NCBI GenBank assembly: GCA_017965425.1
Contig: JAGCPY010000007.1
Span: 1-64,000, forward strand
Direction: 5' to 3'
DNA from: Bacteroidaceae bacterium
GTDB taxonomy: Bacteria; Bacteroidota; Bacteroidia; Bacteroidales; Bacteroidaceae
Length of the DNA: 64,000 nucleotides
Shown here: positions 18,250 to 27,354 of the stretch, piece after piece
How positions within the stretch are numbered: position 1 is the stretch's first letter
Layout: each line of letters opens with the position of its first letter
Program-made: the position numbers and the translations under genes
The notes under the pieces: generated by a model
The model's database searches: none
What the model saw: the letters and a program-made list of their open reading frames with translations, nothing else
What the model was told of the DNA's origin: nothing

Positions 18250-19908
18250 ATGTCCTTTCCTGTCATATACGTAGCGATTATCCTCATCTTCATGCTCGTT
18301 GCATTGATGAGGGAATGCTTGCGTCCAGGCCTGATTCTTTTCACGGCCGTCGTGCTTCTTCTCGTGGCAGGCATCATCACCCCCGAGGAAGCCATCAAGG
18401 GATTCTCCAACAAAGGCATGATAACGGTCGCGCTGCTCTATCTCGTCAGTGAAGGCGTGCGCAAGAGCGGCCTCCTGGAACGCATCGTCTTTCGCATGTT
18501 GCCCAAGAAAAATGCCTCCATCACCTCTGCCGGGCTCCGCTTCTACCCTATCGTTACTTTCATCTCTGCCTTCTTCAACAACACTCCCGTCGTCGTCATC
18601 TTTGCGCCGATGATTAAGAACTGGGCACGCAAGATGAAACTGCCGCCCACCAAGTTCCTCATCCCTCTTTCCTACGCCACCGTCATCGGAGGCATCTGCA
18701 CGCTCATCGGCACGACCACCAACCTTGTGCTTCACGGTATGCTCCTGCAAGAGGCCAAAGACGAAGCCGCCATTGTAGCTAACGGCGGCAATGAAGGAAT
18801 CCTCATGCGCTTCGGCATTGACGGAATGTCGATGTTTGAGCTCACGAAAGTCGGCATATTTATTGCTTTGGCTGGACTCATCTATCTCATTTTCTTCTCG
18901 AAATACTTGCTTCCGGACAACCGACGCAGCGAAGAAGAAGCTCAAGAGCAAGACCTCGCCCCAGGAATGACCAGACATGAAGTCCTCCTCGGCAACCGCT
19001 TTCCTGGCTTGGGAAAGACCCTTCACGAGTTCGACTTCTTCCGCCATTACGGGGCTCATGTTCGCGCCATCAGCCGAGGAGGCAATATCCTCATTGGCGA
19101 CTATATGAACATGAAACTCACCCATGAAGACACACTCATCATCGACGCCGACGACACTTTCATGAAAGCGTGGGGAGATAGCCGTGTCTTCTGGATGATC
19201 AACCGTGTCGGCGACTATGAACCACCCTTGGGCAAAAAGAAGCGATGGCTGGCTCTTATTTTGCTCATCCTCATGGTCGTTGGAGCCACCGTTGGTGAGC
19301 TGGAACCCGTGAAACTGTGGCTCGCCCAACAATCCTTCGTTCAACAACACATGCCGGCGCTGAAGCTCGACATGTTCTTCTTCGTTTGTGTGACCACCAT
19401 CATCATGGCGTGGACACGCATGTTCTCACCTCGTAAGTACACCAAATTCTTCTCATGGGACGTCCTCATCACCATCGCCTGTGCGTTTGCCATCTCAACG
19501 GCTATGACTCGCTCGGGTTTTGCCGATTACATGGCAGGTTACATCATATCCCTGACCGGCATCGTGCAGGGAACAGACTACGGTATCTACGTCATCCTCG
19601 CCGCCCTCTTCCTCATCACCAACATCTTCACTGAACTCATCACCAACAACGCCGCTGCCGCTCTCGCCTTTCCGCTTGCATTAGCCGTCAGCGAAAAGCT
19701 CGGAGCAAACCCCATGCCTTTTGTCGTCTGTGTTTGCTTCGCTGCCAGTGCTGCCTTCTCCACACCTATCGGGTATCAGACAAATCTTATCGTGCAAGGC
19801 GTGGGAGGCTATAAGTTCAAGGACTTCCTCAAGGTGGGTCTGCCCATGAACATCATCGTTTTCATCCTCACGGTCACACTCATACCTTTATTCTATCAGT
19901 TGAACTAA
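18250..19908 (+). CDS. SLC13/DASS-family transporter with RCK-type domain, probable sulfate carrier
   Basis: A polytopic inner membrane carrier of the SLC13 (DASS) type. Hydrophobic helices run from residue 5, with FFNNTPVVVIFAPMI and then ATVIGGICTLIGTTTNLVLH, the usual SNT-like motifs of this family; the second half has ELITNNAAAALAFPLAL and FSTPIGYQTNLIVQGVGGY. A soluble insert of about residues 228-325 contains a TrkA-C (RCK) like domain (HVRAISRGGNILIGDYMNMK). This plan is common in bacterial sulfate permeases. Position supports sulfate: its stop overlaps the cysC start by one base (TAATG). It is 20 bases after carAB. Substrate is inferred from context. Confidence 0.82.
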   Translation: MSFPVIYVAIILIFMLVALMRECLRPGLILFTAVVLLLVAGIITPEEAIKGFSNKGMITVALLYLVSEGVRKSGLLERIVFRMLPKKNASITSAGLRFYPIVTFISAFFNNTPVVVIFAPMIKNWARKMKLPPTKFLIPLSYATVIGGICTLIGTTTNLVLHGMLLQEAKDEAAIVANGGNEGILMRFGIDGMSMFELTKVGIFIALAGLIYLIFFSKYLLPDNRRSEEEAQEQDLAPGMTRHEVLLGNRFPGLGKTLHEFDFFRHYGAHVRAISRGGNILIGDYMNMKLTHEDTLIIDADDTFMKAWGDSRVFWMINRVGDYEPPLGKKKRWLALILLILMVVGATVGELEPVKLWLAQQSFVQQHMPALKLDMFFFVCVTTIIMAWTRMFSPRKYTKFFSWDVLITIACAFAISTAMTRSGFADYMAGYIISLTGIVQGTDYGIYVILAALFLITNIFTELITNNAAAALAFPLALAVSEKLGANPMPFVVCVCFAASAAFSTPIGYQTNLIVQGVGGYKFKDFLKVGLPMNIIVFILTVTLIPLFYQLN

Positions 19909-20576
19909 TGAAACCAGATACATGCAACCCGTCAAATGCTAATAGCTCCCTTTCTGACAGGAAAGACGGGACTGGTGGCACTCTTTATCCTGTTGCCACC
20001 ATGACTCGCTCCGATAAAGAGCAACTTCTTCACCAGCACGGCATGATGATTTGGTTCACCGGCCTTTCCGGCTCTGGCAAGAGCACCATCGCCCTTGGCG
20101 TAGAACGTGAACTTCATCGCCGTGGCCTCCTTTGCCGAATCCTTGACGGCGACAACATACGCACAGGCATCAATGCCGGACTCAGCTTCTCTCCAGAAGA
20201 CCGACGCGAAAACATCCGGCGCATTGCTGAGGTCGGCAAGCTCTTTGTTGATACTGGCATCATCACGCTTGCAGCCTTCGTCTCGCCTACGAACGAATAC
20301 CGTCAGTTGGCACGCAACATCATCGGCAATGCAGATTTCTTTGAGATTTATGTCAGTACGCCCCTCCAAGAATGTGAACGACGCGATGTCAAAGGACTTT
20401 ATGCTCGTGCACGACGAGGAGAAATCAAAGACTTCACCGGAATCAGCGCACCCTTTGAAGCACCTTTACGTCCTGCGCTCGATATCGACACCAGCCAGCT
20501 TCCTCTGCAAGAGAGCGTCAGGCGTGTCCTTCAACTCATCGATAACATCCAACAACCCACTGTCAACTCATTATAG
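19908..20576 (+). CDS. cysC: Adenylylsulfate (APS) kinase
   Basis: CysC phosphorylates APS to PAPS, the universal sulfonate donor. The P-loop GLSGSGKST is at residues 52-60, DGDNIR (80-85) is the APS-contacting motif, followed by FSPEDRRENIRRIAEV and YVSTPLQECERRDVKGLY, all standard. The start overlaps the transporter stop by one base, so translation is probably coupled. The first about 30 residues (MKPDTCNPSNANSSLSDRKD and on) are extra and poorly conserved-looking; Met32 in VATMTRSDK could be the functional start. Twelve bases separate it from cysD. Confidence 0.95.
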   Translation: MKPDTCNPSNANSSLSDRKDGTGGTLYPVATMTRSDKEQLLHQHGMMIWFTGLSGSGKSTIALGVERELHRRGLLCRILDGDNIRTGINAGLSFSPEDRRENIRRIAEVGKLFVDTGIITLAAFVSPTNEYRQLARNIIGNADFFEIYVSTPLQECERRDVKGLYARARRGEIKDFTGISAPFEAPLRPALDIDTSQLPLQESVRRVLQLIDNIQQPTVNSL

Positions 20577-20588
20577 TCAACTCAACTC

Positions 20589-21560
20589 ATGGTGTCAGAT
20601 ATAATCCGTCAAATGCATTCAACACCCCCAATTACAGGAACAGTAGAGAGGGATACCACCTATTCCCTCTCCCACCTTCAGGAACTCGAAGCCGAGAGCA
20701 TACACATTATCCGCGAAGTAGCCGCCGAGTTTGAAAACCCCGTCATGCTCTATAGCATCGGCAAGGACAGCTCAGTCATGGTGCGACTGGCCGAGAAAGC
20801 CTTTGCACCAGGCAAAGTGCCCTTCCCCCTCATGCACATTGATTCCAAGTGGAAGTTTAAGGAAATGATTCAGTTCCGCGACGAATATGCCAGGCAGCAC
20901 GGCTGGAACCTCATCGTGGAGAGTAATATGGAAGCCTTCCGCGCTGGTGTCGGTCCCTTCACCCACGGCTCCAAGGTCCACACCGATCTCATGAAGACCA
21001 AAGCTCTGCTCGACGCACTCAACAAGTATAAGTTCGATGCTGCCTTTGGAGGAGCACGGCGCGACGAAGAGAAAAGCCGTGCCAAGGAACGCATCTTCTC
21101 TTTCCGTGACCAGTTCCAGCAATGGGACCCCAAGAACCAGCGCCCTGAATTGTGGGACATCTACAACGCCCGCATCCACAAGGGCGAGTCCATCCGCGTC
21201 TTTCCACTCTCAAACTGGACAGAACTCGACATCTGGCAGTATATCCGTCTTGAACATATTCCCATCGTGCCGCTCTATTATGCCAAGGAACGCCCCTGTG
21301 TCGAAATCGACGGTAACCTCATCATGGCCGACGACGACCGTTTGCCAGAAAAATATCGTCCACTTATCCGTCCGCGCATGGTACGCTTCCGCACTCTCGG
21401 CTGTTGGCCGCTCACAGGAGCTGTAGAGAGCACGGCCACCACCATCGAGGAAATCGTAGAAGAGATGATGACAACAACCAAGAGCGAACGCACGACTCGT
21501 GTCATCGACTTCGACCAAGAAGCGTCCATGGAGCAAAAGAAACGCGAAGGATACTTCTGA
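20589..21560 (+). CDS. cysD: Sulfate adenylyltransferase subunit 2
   Basis: CysD is the PP-loop ATP pyrophosphatase subunit of ATP sulfurylase; with the GTPase CysN it makes APS from sulfate and ATP. The PP-loop is [10 protein letters not shown] (residues 55-64), followed by [20 protein letters not shown] and [13 protein letters not shown], all diagnostic. The length is normal. Met9 (at 20613) is an equally plausible start. The partner cysN is not adjacent: a 3.9-kb helicase-nuclease gene lies between them, although cysDN are normally contiguous. Confidence 0.95.
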   Translation: MVSDIIRQMHSTPPITGTVERDTTYSLSHLQELEAESIHIIREVAAEFENPVMLYSIGKDSSVMVRLAEKAFAPGKVPFPLMHIDSKWKFKEMIQFRDEYARQHGWNLIVESNMEAFRAGVGPFTHGSKVHTDLMKTKALLDALNKYKFDAAFGGARRDEEKSRAKERIFSFRDQFQQWDPKNQRPELWDIYNARIHKGESIRVFPLSNWTELDIWQYIRLEHIPIVPLYYAKERPCVEIDGNLIMADDDRLPEKYRPLIRPRMVRFRTLGCWPLTGAVESTATTIEEIVEEMMTTTKSERTTRVIDFDQEASMEQKKREGYF

Positions 21561-21584
21561 AGCAGAGCATCTGTCACTGCACTA

Positions 21585-21634
21585 CATTTAGCCCTATCTC
21601 CTTACGTTATCCTATAGCGTTTGTAGGCTAAATG
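21585..21634. repeat. Inverted repeat at the end of the cysD transcript
   Basis: CATTTAGCC (21585-21593) pairs perfectly with GGCTAAATG (21626-21634) around a 32-base loop, 24 bases after cysD. There is no T-run, so it may be an mRNA 3' stem or a scar at the edge of inserted DNA rather than a classic terminator. Confidence 0.35.
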
Positions 21635-21769
21635 CTTATGAGAATGCCATTGATGGTAAACAAGAGTATCATTAGTGGTAAACGGTGTGAGGACTTGATG
21701 TTTGCGACAAAATACGTTAATGGAGGGAAGTTCTTGCGCAAAAAAATTCGTCGTCTGCTGATTTTGTTG

Positions 21770-21777
21770 TAACTTTG
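21770..21777 (+). promoter_or_regulatory. -7 element for the helicase-nuclease gene
   Basis: TAACTTTG matches TAnnTTTG, 28 bases before the ATG at 21806. It gives the gene its own promoter within the sulfur cluster. Confidence 0.5.
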
Positions 21778-21805
21778 TAGCCTAAAAATCTCAATACTAT
21801 CTTCT

Positions 21806-24800
21806 ATGGACGAGATGCTTCACGCACAGGCCGAGGCGCTTCAAGCACAGGAAGGGGCAGAACCTGTCGCCCTCGATTCCGAGGAAGCCGCCTTACGTAT
21901 CGACGAACGACAACTCACCCGGCAAGCTCTTTGGGAACGCAAGCTCCTGGACTTCAGTCTGCGTAACAACCTGCTGAATACCCGTCTGGGCAAGCGGGCT
22001 GTGCAGTTTATCTCTTTCGGAGTCAACCACATGGAAGACCTCTTGCAGACGGGAGAGAACTATACCATTCAGACGTGGCCGGAAGAGCGTAAGAAACTGG
22101 AAACAGAGGATGGCATCTACCACTCGGCCACGCAAGCGGCTCCGCTGCAAGAGCAATTCGAAAGCGACATCAAGAATCATAAACTTTCGACATTCCTAAC
22201 GGCTTCCGAGTTGAAACCTGTGCTGACCAACCTCTATCGCGGTGCCCGCACGGCACTGGAAGAGAATGGTGCCAACTCGCTGTTCATTGCCATTGGCATG
22301 TTGAAGTGGTATGTTACTGAGAAGAGCGAACAACCGCGGTTTGCTCCAATTCTTCTGCTGCCCGTCAGTTTGGTCAGAAACGGTGCCGGTTATGTTGTCA
22401 GGATGCGCGACGAAGAAACCATCCTCAACGTGACGCTCAATGAATTCCTGCGCCAACAGTTCAAGCTCCTCGTGCCGAACTTCGACCCGCTTCCGAAGGA
22501 CGAGAGCGGCGTAGATGTTCCTAAGATCTTTGCCGCCATGCGTCAAGCCATTTCCCAACACAAGCGGTGGGAAATACTGGACGAGAGTGTCCTCGGACTG
22601 TTCTCGTTCAACAAGTTTGTCATGTGGAACGACATCCACAGCAACGCCGCCAAGCTGCAAGAAAGCCCCATCGTACAGAGTCTTGTGGAACGACGGCTGA
22701 CCATCACCAGCGAGGGCAAGGCTGTTGACGCGCGCGACTTTGATCAGACAACCCGTCCCGCAGATGTGGCAACCCCCATCAGTGTCGATTCGTCACAGCT
22801 GGAGGCGGTCATCGAAAGCGGATACGGCAACAGCTTCATCCTCTATGGACCTCCTGGAACAGGCAAGTCGCAGACAATCACCAATATGATTGCCAATGCG
22901 CTGTATCAAGGACGACGCGTCCTCTTTGTGGCAGAGAAGATGGCGGCCTTGCAAGTCGTGCAAAAACGATTGACACAAATAGGTTTGGATCCGTTCTGCC
23001 TTGAGCTCCACTCCAACAAAGTCACCAAGAGCCATTTCCTCGAACAGTTACAACAAGCGTTGGACGTGACTCACGGACATTTGAACGAAGACTTCCAGAA
23101 GCGGTCTGAAGAACTGTTTGGCCTGCGTCAACAGCTCAATAAGCACATACAGGTCATGCACCAGAAGAGCACTTGTGGGCTTTCGCTCTATGACTGCATC
23201 GAAAAATATGAAGACCTCTCGCCGCAGCCACCTATGGAAGCAGATTGCAGTCAACTGGCCGAAAAACTGGACAATGCACAGCTCGAATCGCTCTCCGACG
23301 AACTGACCCAATTGGATGCGCTGTTCCGTGTGAGCGGACATCCAGCCGGACATCCGCTCACGGGACTTGTCCTCACAGATGACCGCCGTGAGGCATTGGA
23401 GAAAACGGCAGCCCTGCTGACCAGCTTCCAAAGCCACAATGCAGAACAACCATCATTGCTCGCGGCAGAATGGGAACAGATTCAGACAAAATGGTTCCTG
23501 CCGCGCTTCCTGGCACAGCGCAGCTTCCTCAGCCGACTGCAACGCTACCAGCCGTCGCTGACAAAGGCTGGCATCGACAGCTTTATCCACGACATCGCCA
23601 CGATTCACCATACCGAGGCCATCCCGACATGGCTTGCTCACAAAGCGGAATGGCGTGAGTGGGCTCAATGGTCGCAGCGAAGGCTGTCACTCATTGACCG
23701 TGGTTTGCAGCCGGTAGTCGATTACATCGAAGCCGGGCACAGCGGAGAAGAGGCAGCCCGTACCCTTGCGTGCACCATGTATAAAGAGTGGGCTTTGCGC
23801 ATGATTGATTCCGATGACAGCCTCCGCCGCTTCAACGGACTTGTCTTTGAGGACGTCATCGCCCGCTACAGACAACTGACCAGTCACTTCCAGGAACTCA
23901 CCAAGAAAGAACTTTATTGCCGGCTGGCCGCCCGAATACCTAACATCAGCATCGAAGCCGCCACCAGTTCAGAGGTCAACATCCTCAAGCGCAACATAGC
24001 TAACGGCGGGCGGGGCACCAGCATCCGTCACATCATCGACCAGATACCCAATCTGCTGCCGAAGCTTTGCCCCTGTATGCTCATGAGTCCCATTTCCGTG
24101 GCTCAGTTCATAGACCTCAGCTGGCCGAAGTTTGACCTTGTCATCTTCGACGAAGCCTCCCAGATGCCGACCGCAGAAGCGATTGGCGCCATAGGTCGTG
24201 GCCAGGCGCTCATCGTCGTTGGCGACAACAAGCAGATGCCGCCTACCAGTTTCTTCGCCACTCAACAGGTTGACGACGAAGATGCAGAGCTCGATGATCT
24301 GGACAGCATACTCGACGACTGCCAGGCTTTATCTGTGCCCGACCATTATTTGGCGTTCCACTACCGTTCCAAACACGAGTCGCTCATCGCGTTCTCCAAT
24401 CAAGAGTACTACGATGGTCGCCTCTTTACCTTCCCCTCAGCCGACGACCGCGTGTCGAAAGTGTCGCTGGTGAAAATCGAAGGCACCTACGACAAGGGCG
24501 GCAAACGCAGTAACCGCGCAGAGGCAGAGGCCGTTGTCAGTGAGATCATACGACGGCTGGCCGACGACAACCTCTGCAAGCGCAGCATAGGAGTCGTGGC
24601 TTTCTCGGTGGCTCAGCAAAACCTCATCGAGGACGTGCTCATGGAAGTTATCAGCGGTAAACCTGAACTGGAACGTAGAGCCTTCTCCTGCGAAGAGCCC
24701 ATCTTCATCAAGAATCTGGAAAACGTGCAGGGCGACGAACGCGATGTCATTCTGTTCTCCATCGGCTATGGTCCGGACAAGGACGGAAACGTCAGTATGA

Positions 24801-25684
24801 ACTTTGGCCCGCTCAATAACCGTGGTGGTGAACGCCGATTGAACGTGGCCGTTTCACGCGCACGCTATGAAATGATGGTCTTCTCCACCCTCCGTGCAGA
24901 GCATATCGACCTCAAACGTTCTAATGCCGCCGGAGTCGAAGGCCTGAAAAAGTTCCTGAAGTATGCCGAGACGGGCGTACTTCCTAAGGACAATCAAGAA
25001 ACAGCCAAAGCCGAGGCTACCACCCAACAGGCGACGGACGCCTTGGCGCGTTCTGTGGTCACGGCGCTCAAAGAGCTGGGCTACGAAGCCACCACATCCG
25101 TTGGACGCTCGAAGTTCAAGGTGGATGTGGCGGTCGTAGATCCGAAAGACAAAGAACGCTATCTCCTGGGTATCCTCATCGATGGCCATTCGCGTCTGAC
25201 GACCAAGATTGCACGCGACCGCGAACTCACGCAACCGTCCGTCCTTCAGAACCTTGGATGGAAAGTTCTTCGGGTATGGGGTGTTGACTGGATGCAGAAT
25301 CGTCAGCGCGTCCTCGAGACCATCGTCCATGCCATTGAGGAAAACAAGTCCTCTTCTCAAGACGACGGGCCACTGAACCTCACCACACCTAAGATTGTGG
25401 AAGAGAAAACCAAGCAGGCTGCTCCTGCAGCCACACTCTTGGCGAAAACAGACGGGAAGGCCGATATCGACGACATCCCTGTTCAGATGGTCGATGAAGC
25501 CATCCTCCAAGTGGTGAACACCCAGGTTGCCCTTCCCCTCGAAGATTTGCTGCGCGCAGCCACACGTCAACTGGGCTATGCCCGACGCACGAAACGAATT
25601 GACACCACCCTCGTCAAGCGAATTGGTTCACTCATCGTGGAGAAGAAAATCCTGCGTGACGGCGAAAACATCAAAGCTCTATAA
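21806..25684 (+). CDS. DUF4011-type SF1 helicase with nuclease-like and DUF3320 domains
   Basis: A 1292-residue protein. Order of parts: DUF4011-like N-domain (about 37-300, with RQALWERKLLDFSLRNNLLN), Walker A GPPGTGKSQT (348-357), a long helical insertion (about 410-720), Walker B FDEASQMP (781-788), GDNKQMPPTSFF, then the second RecA-like domain with LENVQGDERDVILFSIGYG and LNVAVSRARYEM. A REase_MTES_1575/Vsr-like domain spans about 1050-1160 (KFKVDVAVVDPKDK, RDRELTQPSVLQNLGWKVLR). A DUF3320-like C-terminus follows. This architecture recurs in anti-phage defence settings. In the nuclease domain, the spot where I expect Glu before DG reads GILIDG, so catalysis may be altered or use another residue. 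It has its own promoter and splits cysD from cysN. Confidence 0.85.
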   Translation: MDEMLHAQAEALQAQEGAEPVALDSEEAALRIDERQLTRQALWERKLLDFSLRNNLLNTRLGKRAVQFISFGVNHMEDLLQTGENYTIQTWPEERKKLETEDGIYHSATQAAPLQEQFESDIKNHKLSTFLTASELKPVLTNLYRGARTALEENGANSLFIAIGMLKWYVTEKSEQPRFAPILLLPVSLVRNGAGYVVRMRDEETILNVTLNEFLRQQFKLLVPNFDPLPKDESGVDVPKIFAAMRQAISQHKRWEILDESVLGLFSFNKFVMWNDIHSNAAKLQESPIVQSLVERRLTITSEGKAVDARDFDQTTRPADVATPISVDSSQLEAVIESGYGNSFILYGPPGTGKSQTITNMIANALYQGRRVLFVAEKMAALQVVQKRLTQIGLDPFCLELHSNKVTKSHFLEQLQQALDVTHGHLNEDFQKRSEELFGLRQQLNKHIQVMHQKSTCGLSLYDCIEKYEDLSPQPPMEADCSQLAEKLDNAQLESLSDELTQLDALFRVSGHPAGHPLTGLVLTDDRREALEKTAALLTSFQSHNAEQPSLLAAEWEQIQTKWFLPRFLAQRSFLSRLQRYQPSLTKAGIDSFIHDIATIHHTEAIPTWLAHKAEWREWAQWSQRRLSLIDRGLQPVVDYIEAGHSGEEAARTLACTMYKEWALRMIDSDDSLRRFNGLVFEDVIARYRQLTSHFQELTKKELYCRLAARIPNISIEAATSSEVNILKRNIANGGRGTSIRHIIDQIPNLLPKLCPCMLMSPISVAQFIDLSWPKFDLVIFDEASQMPTAEAIGAIGRGQALIVVGDNKQMPPTSFFATQQVDDEDAELDDLDSILDDCQALSVPDHYLAFHYRSKHESLIAFSNQEYYDGRLFTFPSADDRVSKVSLVKIEGTYDKGGKRSNRAEAEAVVSEIIRRLADDNLCKRSIGVVAFSVAQQNLIEDVLMEVISGKPELERRAFSCEEPIFIKNLENVQGDERDVILFSIGYGPDKDGNVSMNFGPLNNRGGERRLNVAVSRARYEMMVFSTLRAEHIDLKRSNAAGVEGLKKFLKYAETGVLPKDNQETAKAEATTQQATDALARSVVTALKELGYEATTSVGRSKFKVDVAVVDPKDKERYLLGILIDGHSRLTTKIARDRELTQPSVLQNLGWKVLRVWGVDWMQNRQRVLETIVHAIEENKSSSQDDGPLNLTTPKIVEEKTKQAAPAATLLAKTDGKADIDDIPVQMVDEAILQVVNTQVALPLEDLLRAATRQLGYARRTKRIDTTLVKRIGSLIVEKKILRDGENIKAL

Positions 25685-25751
25685 TATTCCCGTGAGGCTC
25701 GTGAGTCCTTATGATTCCATGAGTCTCATGAACCCCATATAACATTTCATT

Positions 25752-27245
25752 ATGAATAAAGACTTAGATATCAAAGCCTACCTCGATGCCGACGAACAGA
25801 AAGATCTTCTTCGACTGCTGACCGCTGGAAGCGTCGATGATGGCAAATCCACCCTCATCGGACGACTGCTCTTCGACTCAAAGAAACTCTACGACGATCA
25901 GCTGGCCGCTCTTGAACGCGACTCCAAGCGCGTGGGCAATGCTGGAGATCATATCGATTATGCTTTGTTGCTTGACGGATTGAAGGCCGAGCGTGAAGAG
26001 GGCATTACCATCGACGTAGCCTATCGCTACTTCTCCACAAACCGCCGCAAGTTCATCATTGCCGACACCCCGGGACACGAACAATACACCCGCAACATGA
26101 TTACAGGCGGTTCCACGGCCAACCTTGCCATCATCCTTGTGGATGCCCGCACGGGTGTCATCACACAGACACGCCGCCACACCTACCTCGTCTCGTTGCT
26201 CGGCATCAAACATATTGTCTTGGCTGTGAACAAGATGGACCTTGTGGACTTCGACCAGCACGTGTTCGACAAGATTGTGGCAGATTACAAACAACTCACA
26301 GACAGTCTTGGCATTGACGATGTCACTTGCTTCCCCCTCTCGGCCCTCGACGGCGACAACGTCGTCGAACGCAGCGAACGCACTCCGTGGTATGACGGCC
26401 CTGCCCTACTCGATTTCCTTGAGACGGTTCCCATCCACGCCGACCGCAACTATCGCGATTTCCGCTTTCCTGTGCAGTATGTTCTTCGTCCCAACCTCGA
26501 TTTCAGGGGCTTCTCGGGGAAAGTGGCCAGCGGCATCATCCGCGTCGGCGATGAAGTCATGGCTTTGCCCAGCATGAAGCGCAGTCACGTTAAGAGCATC
26601 GTACTTCCCTATAGTCCCCAAGCGGGTGACGATTCCTGCGACCCCGATCATCCTCAACGGGGAGCAGAGGGCGACGTCGCTTTCCCACCCCAATCTGTCA
26701 CCATCACACTCGAAGACGAGATTGACATCAGTCGTGGTGAGATGATAGTCCACCCAGACAACGTGCCATCTATCGGACGCCATTTCACGACCATGCTTGT
26801 CTGGATGGACGAAGAACCGATGGACACGGGCAAGCAGTTCTTCCTTAAACACAATACCAACACCACGCGTGCCACCATCGCTGCCATCCGTCATCGAGTG
26901 GATGTCAACACGTTGGAGAAAAAGCCTGGGCAGCCGTTCGTGTTGAACGAAATCGGGCAAGTGGATATGCTCACGGCAAAGACGCTTTTCTTCGATGCCT
27001 ACAACGATAACAGACAGACGGGAGCTTTTATTCTCATCGACCCCATCACGAACAACACTTCGGCGGTCGGGATGATACTTGCTCCACTCGACGAGAGCAC
27101 ACTTGCCACGGATATCGTGCCCACCCTCGACCTTCAGAAATTGGGCATCGAGCCAGAACATTACGACGCAATAGAGATTATCGTCAAAGAGCTTGCACGT
27201 CAAGGTATTGAAGTGAAAGTGAAAACTCCTTCATCCTCCTTTTGA
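25752..27245 (+). CDS. cysN: Sulfate adenylyltransferase subunit 1 (GTPase)
   Basis: CysN couples GTP hydrolysis to APS formation by CysD. The translation-factor-like G domain shows GSVDDGKST (26-34), DTPGHEQY (105-112) and NKMD (160-163), then beta-barrel domains from about residue 245. The length, 497 residues, is slightly above the E. coli protein; no fused APS kinase domain is present, fitting the separate cysC upstream. It begins 67 bases after the helicase gene, in a gap with no good promoter match, so it may depend on read-through from the helicase promoter. Confidence 0.95.
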   Translation: MNKDLDIKAYLDADEQKDLLRLLTAGSVDDGKSTLIGRLLFDSKKLYDDQLAALERDSKRVGNAGDHIDYALLLDGLKAEREEGITIDVAYRYFSTNRRKFIIADTPGHEQYTRNMITGGSTANLAIILVDARTGVITQTRRHTYLVSLLGIKHIVLAVNKMDLVDFDQHVFDKIVADYKQLTDSLGIDDVTCFPLSALDGDNVVERSERTPWYDGPALLDFLETVPIHADRNYRDFRFPVQYVLRPNLDFRGFSGKVASGIIRVGDEVMALPSMKRSHVKSIVLPYSPQAGDDSCDPDHPQRGAEGDVAFPPQSVTITLEDEIDISRGEMIVHPDNVPSIGRHFTTMLVWMDEEPMDTGKQFFLKHNTNTTRATIAAIRHRVDVNTLEKKPGQPFVLNEIGQVDMLTAKTLFFDAYNDNRQTGAFILIDPITNNTSAVGMILAPLDESTLATDIVPTLDLQKLGIEPEHYDAIEIIVKELARQGIEVKVKTPSSSF

Positions 27246-27354
27246 GAGAGTTGCCACCTTCATCAATAGGTATTCATCATGTTTAACACGACAGCCTTCG
27301 CCCACCAAGGTATGATTTTCCGCTCTATATGGAAGATGAAGGGTGGGAACATTC

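Noticed and set aside
21161-21560. Possible frameshift in cysD
   Set aside because: The frame is intact and carries all motifs to the normal C-terminus.
25685-25751. CATGAGTCTCATG palindrome before cysN, considered as operator
   Set aside because: Short, single, and like filler commonly found in Bacteroidales spacers; no evidence of regulation.
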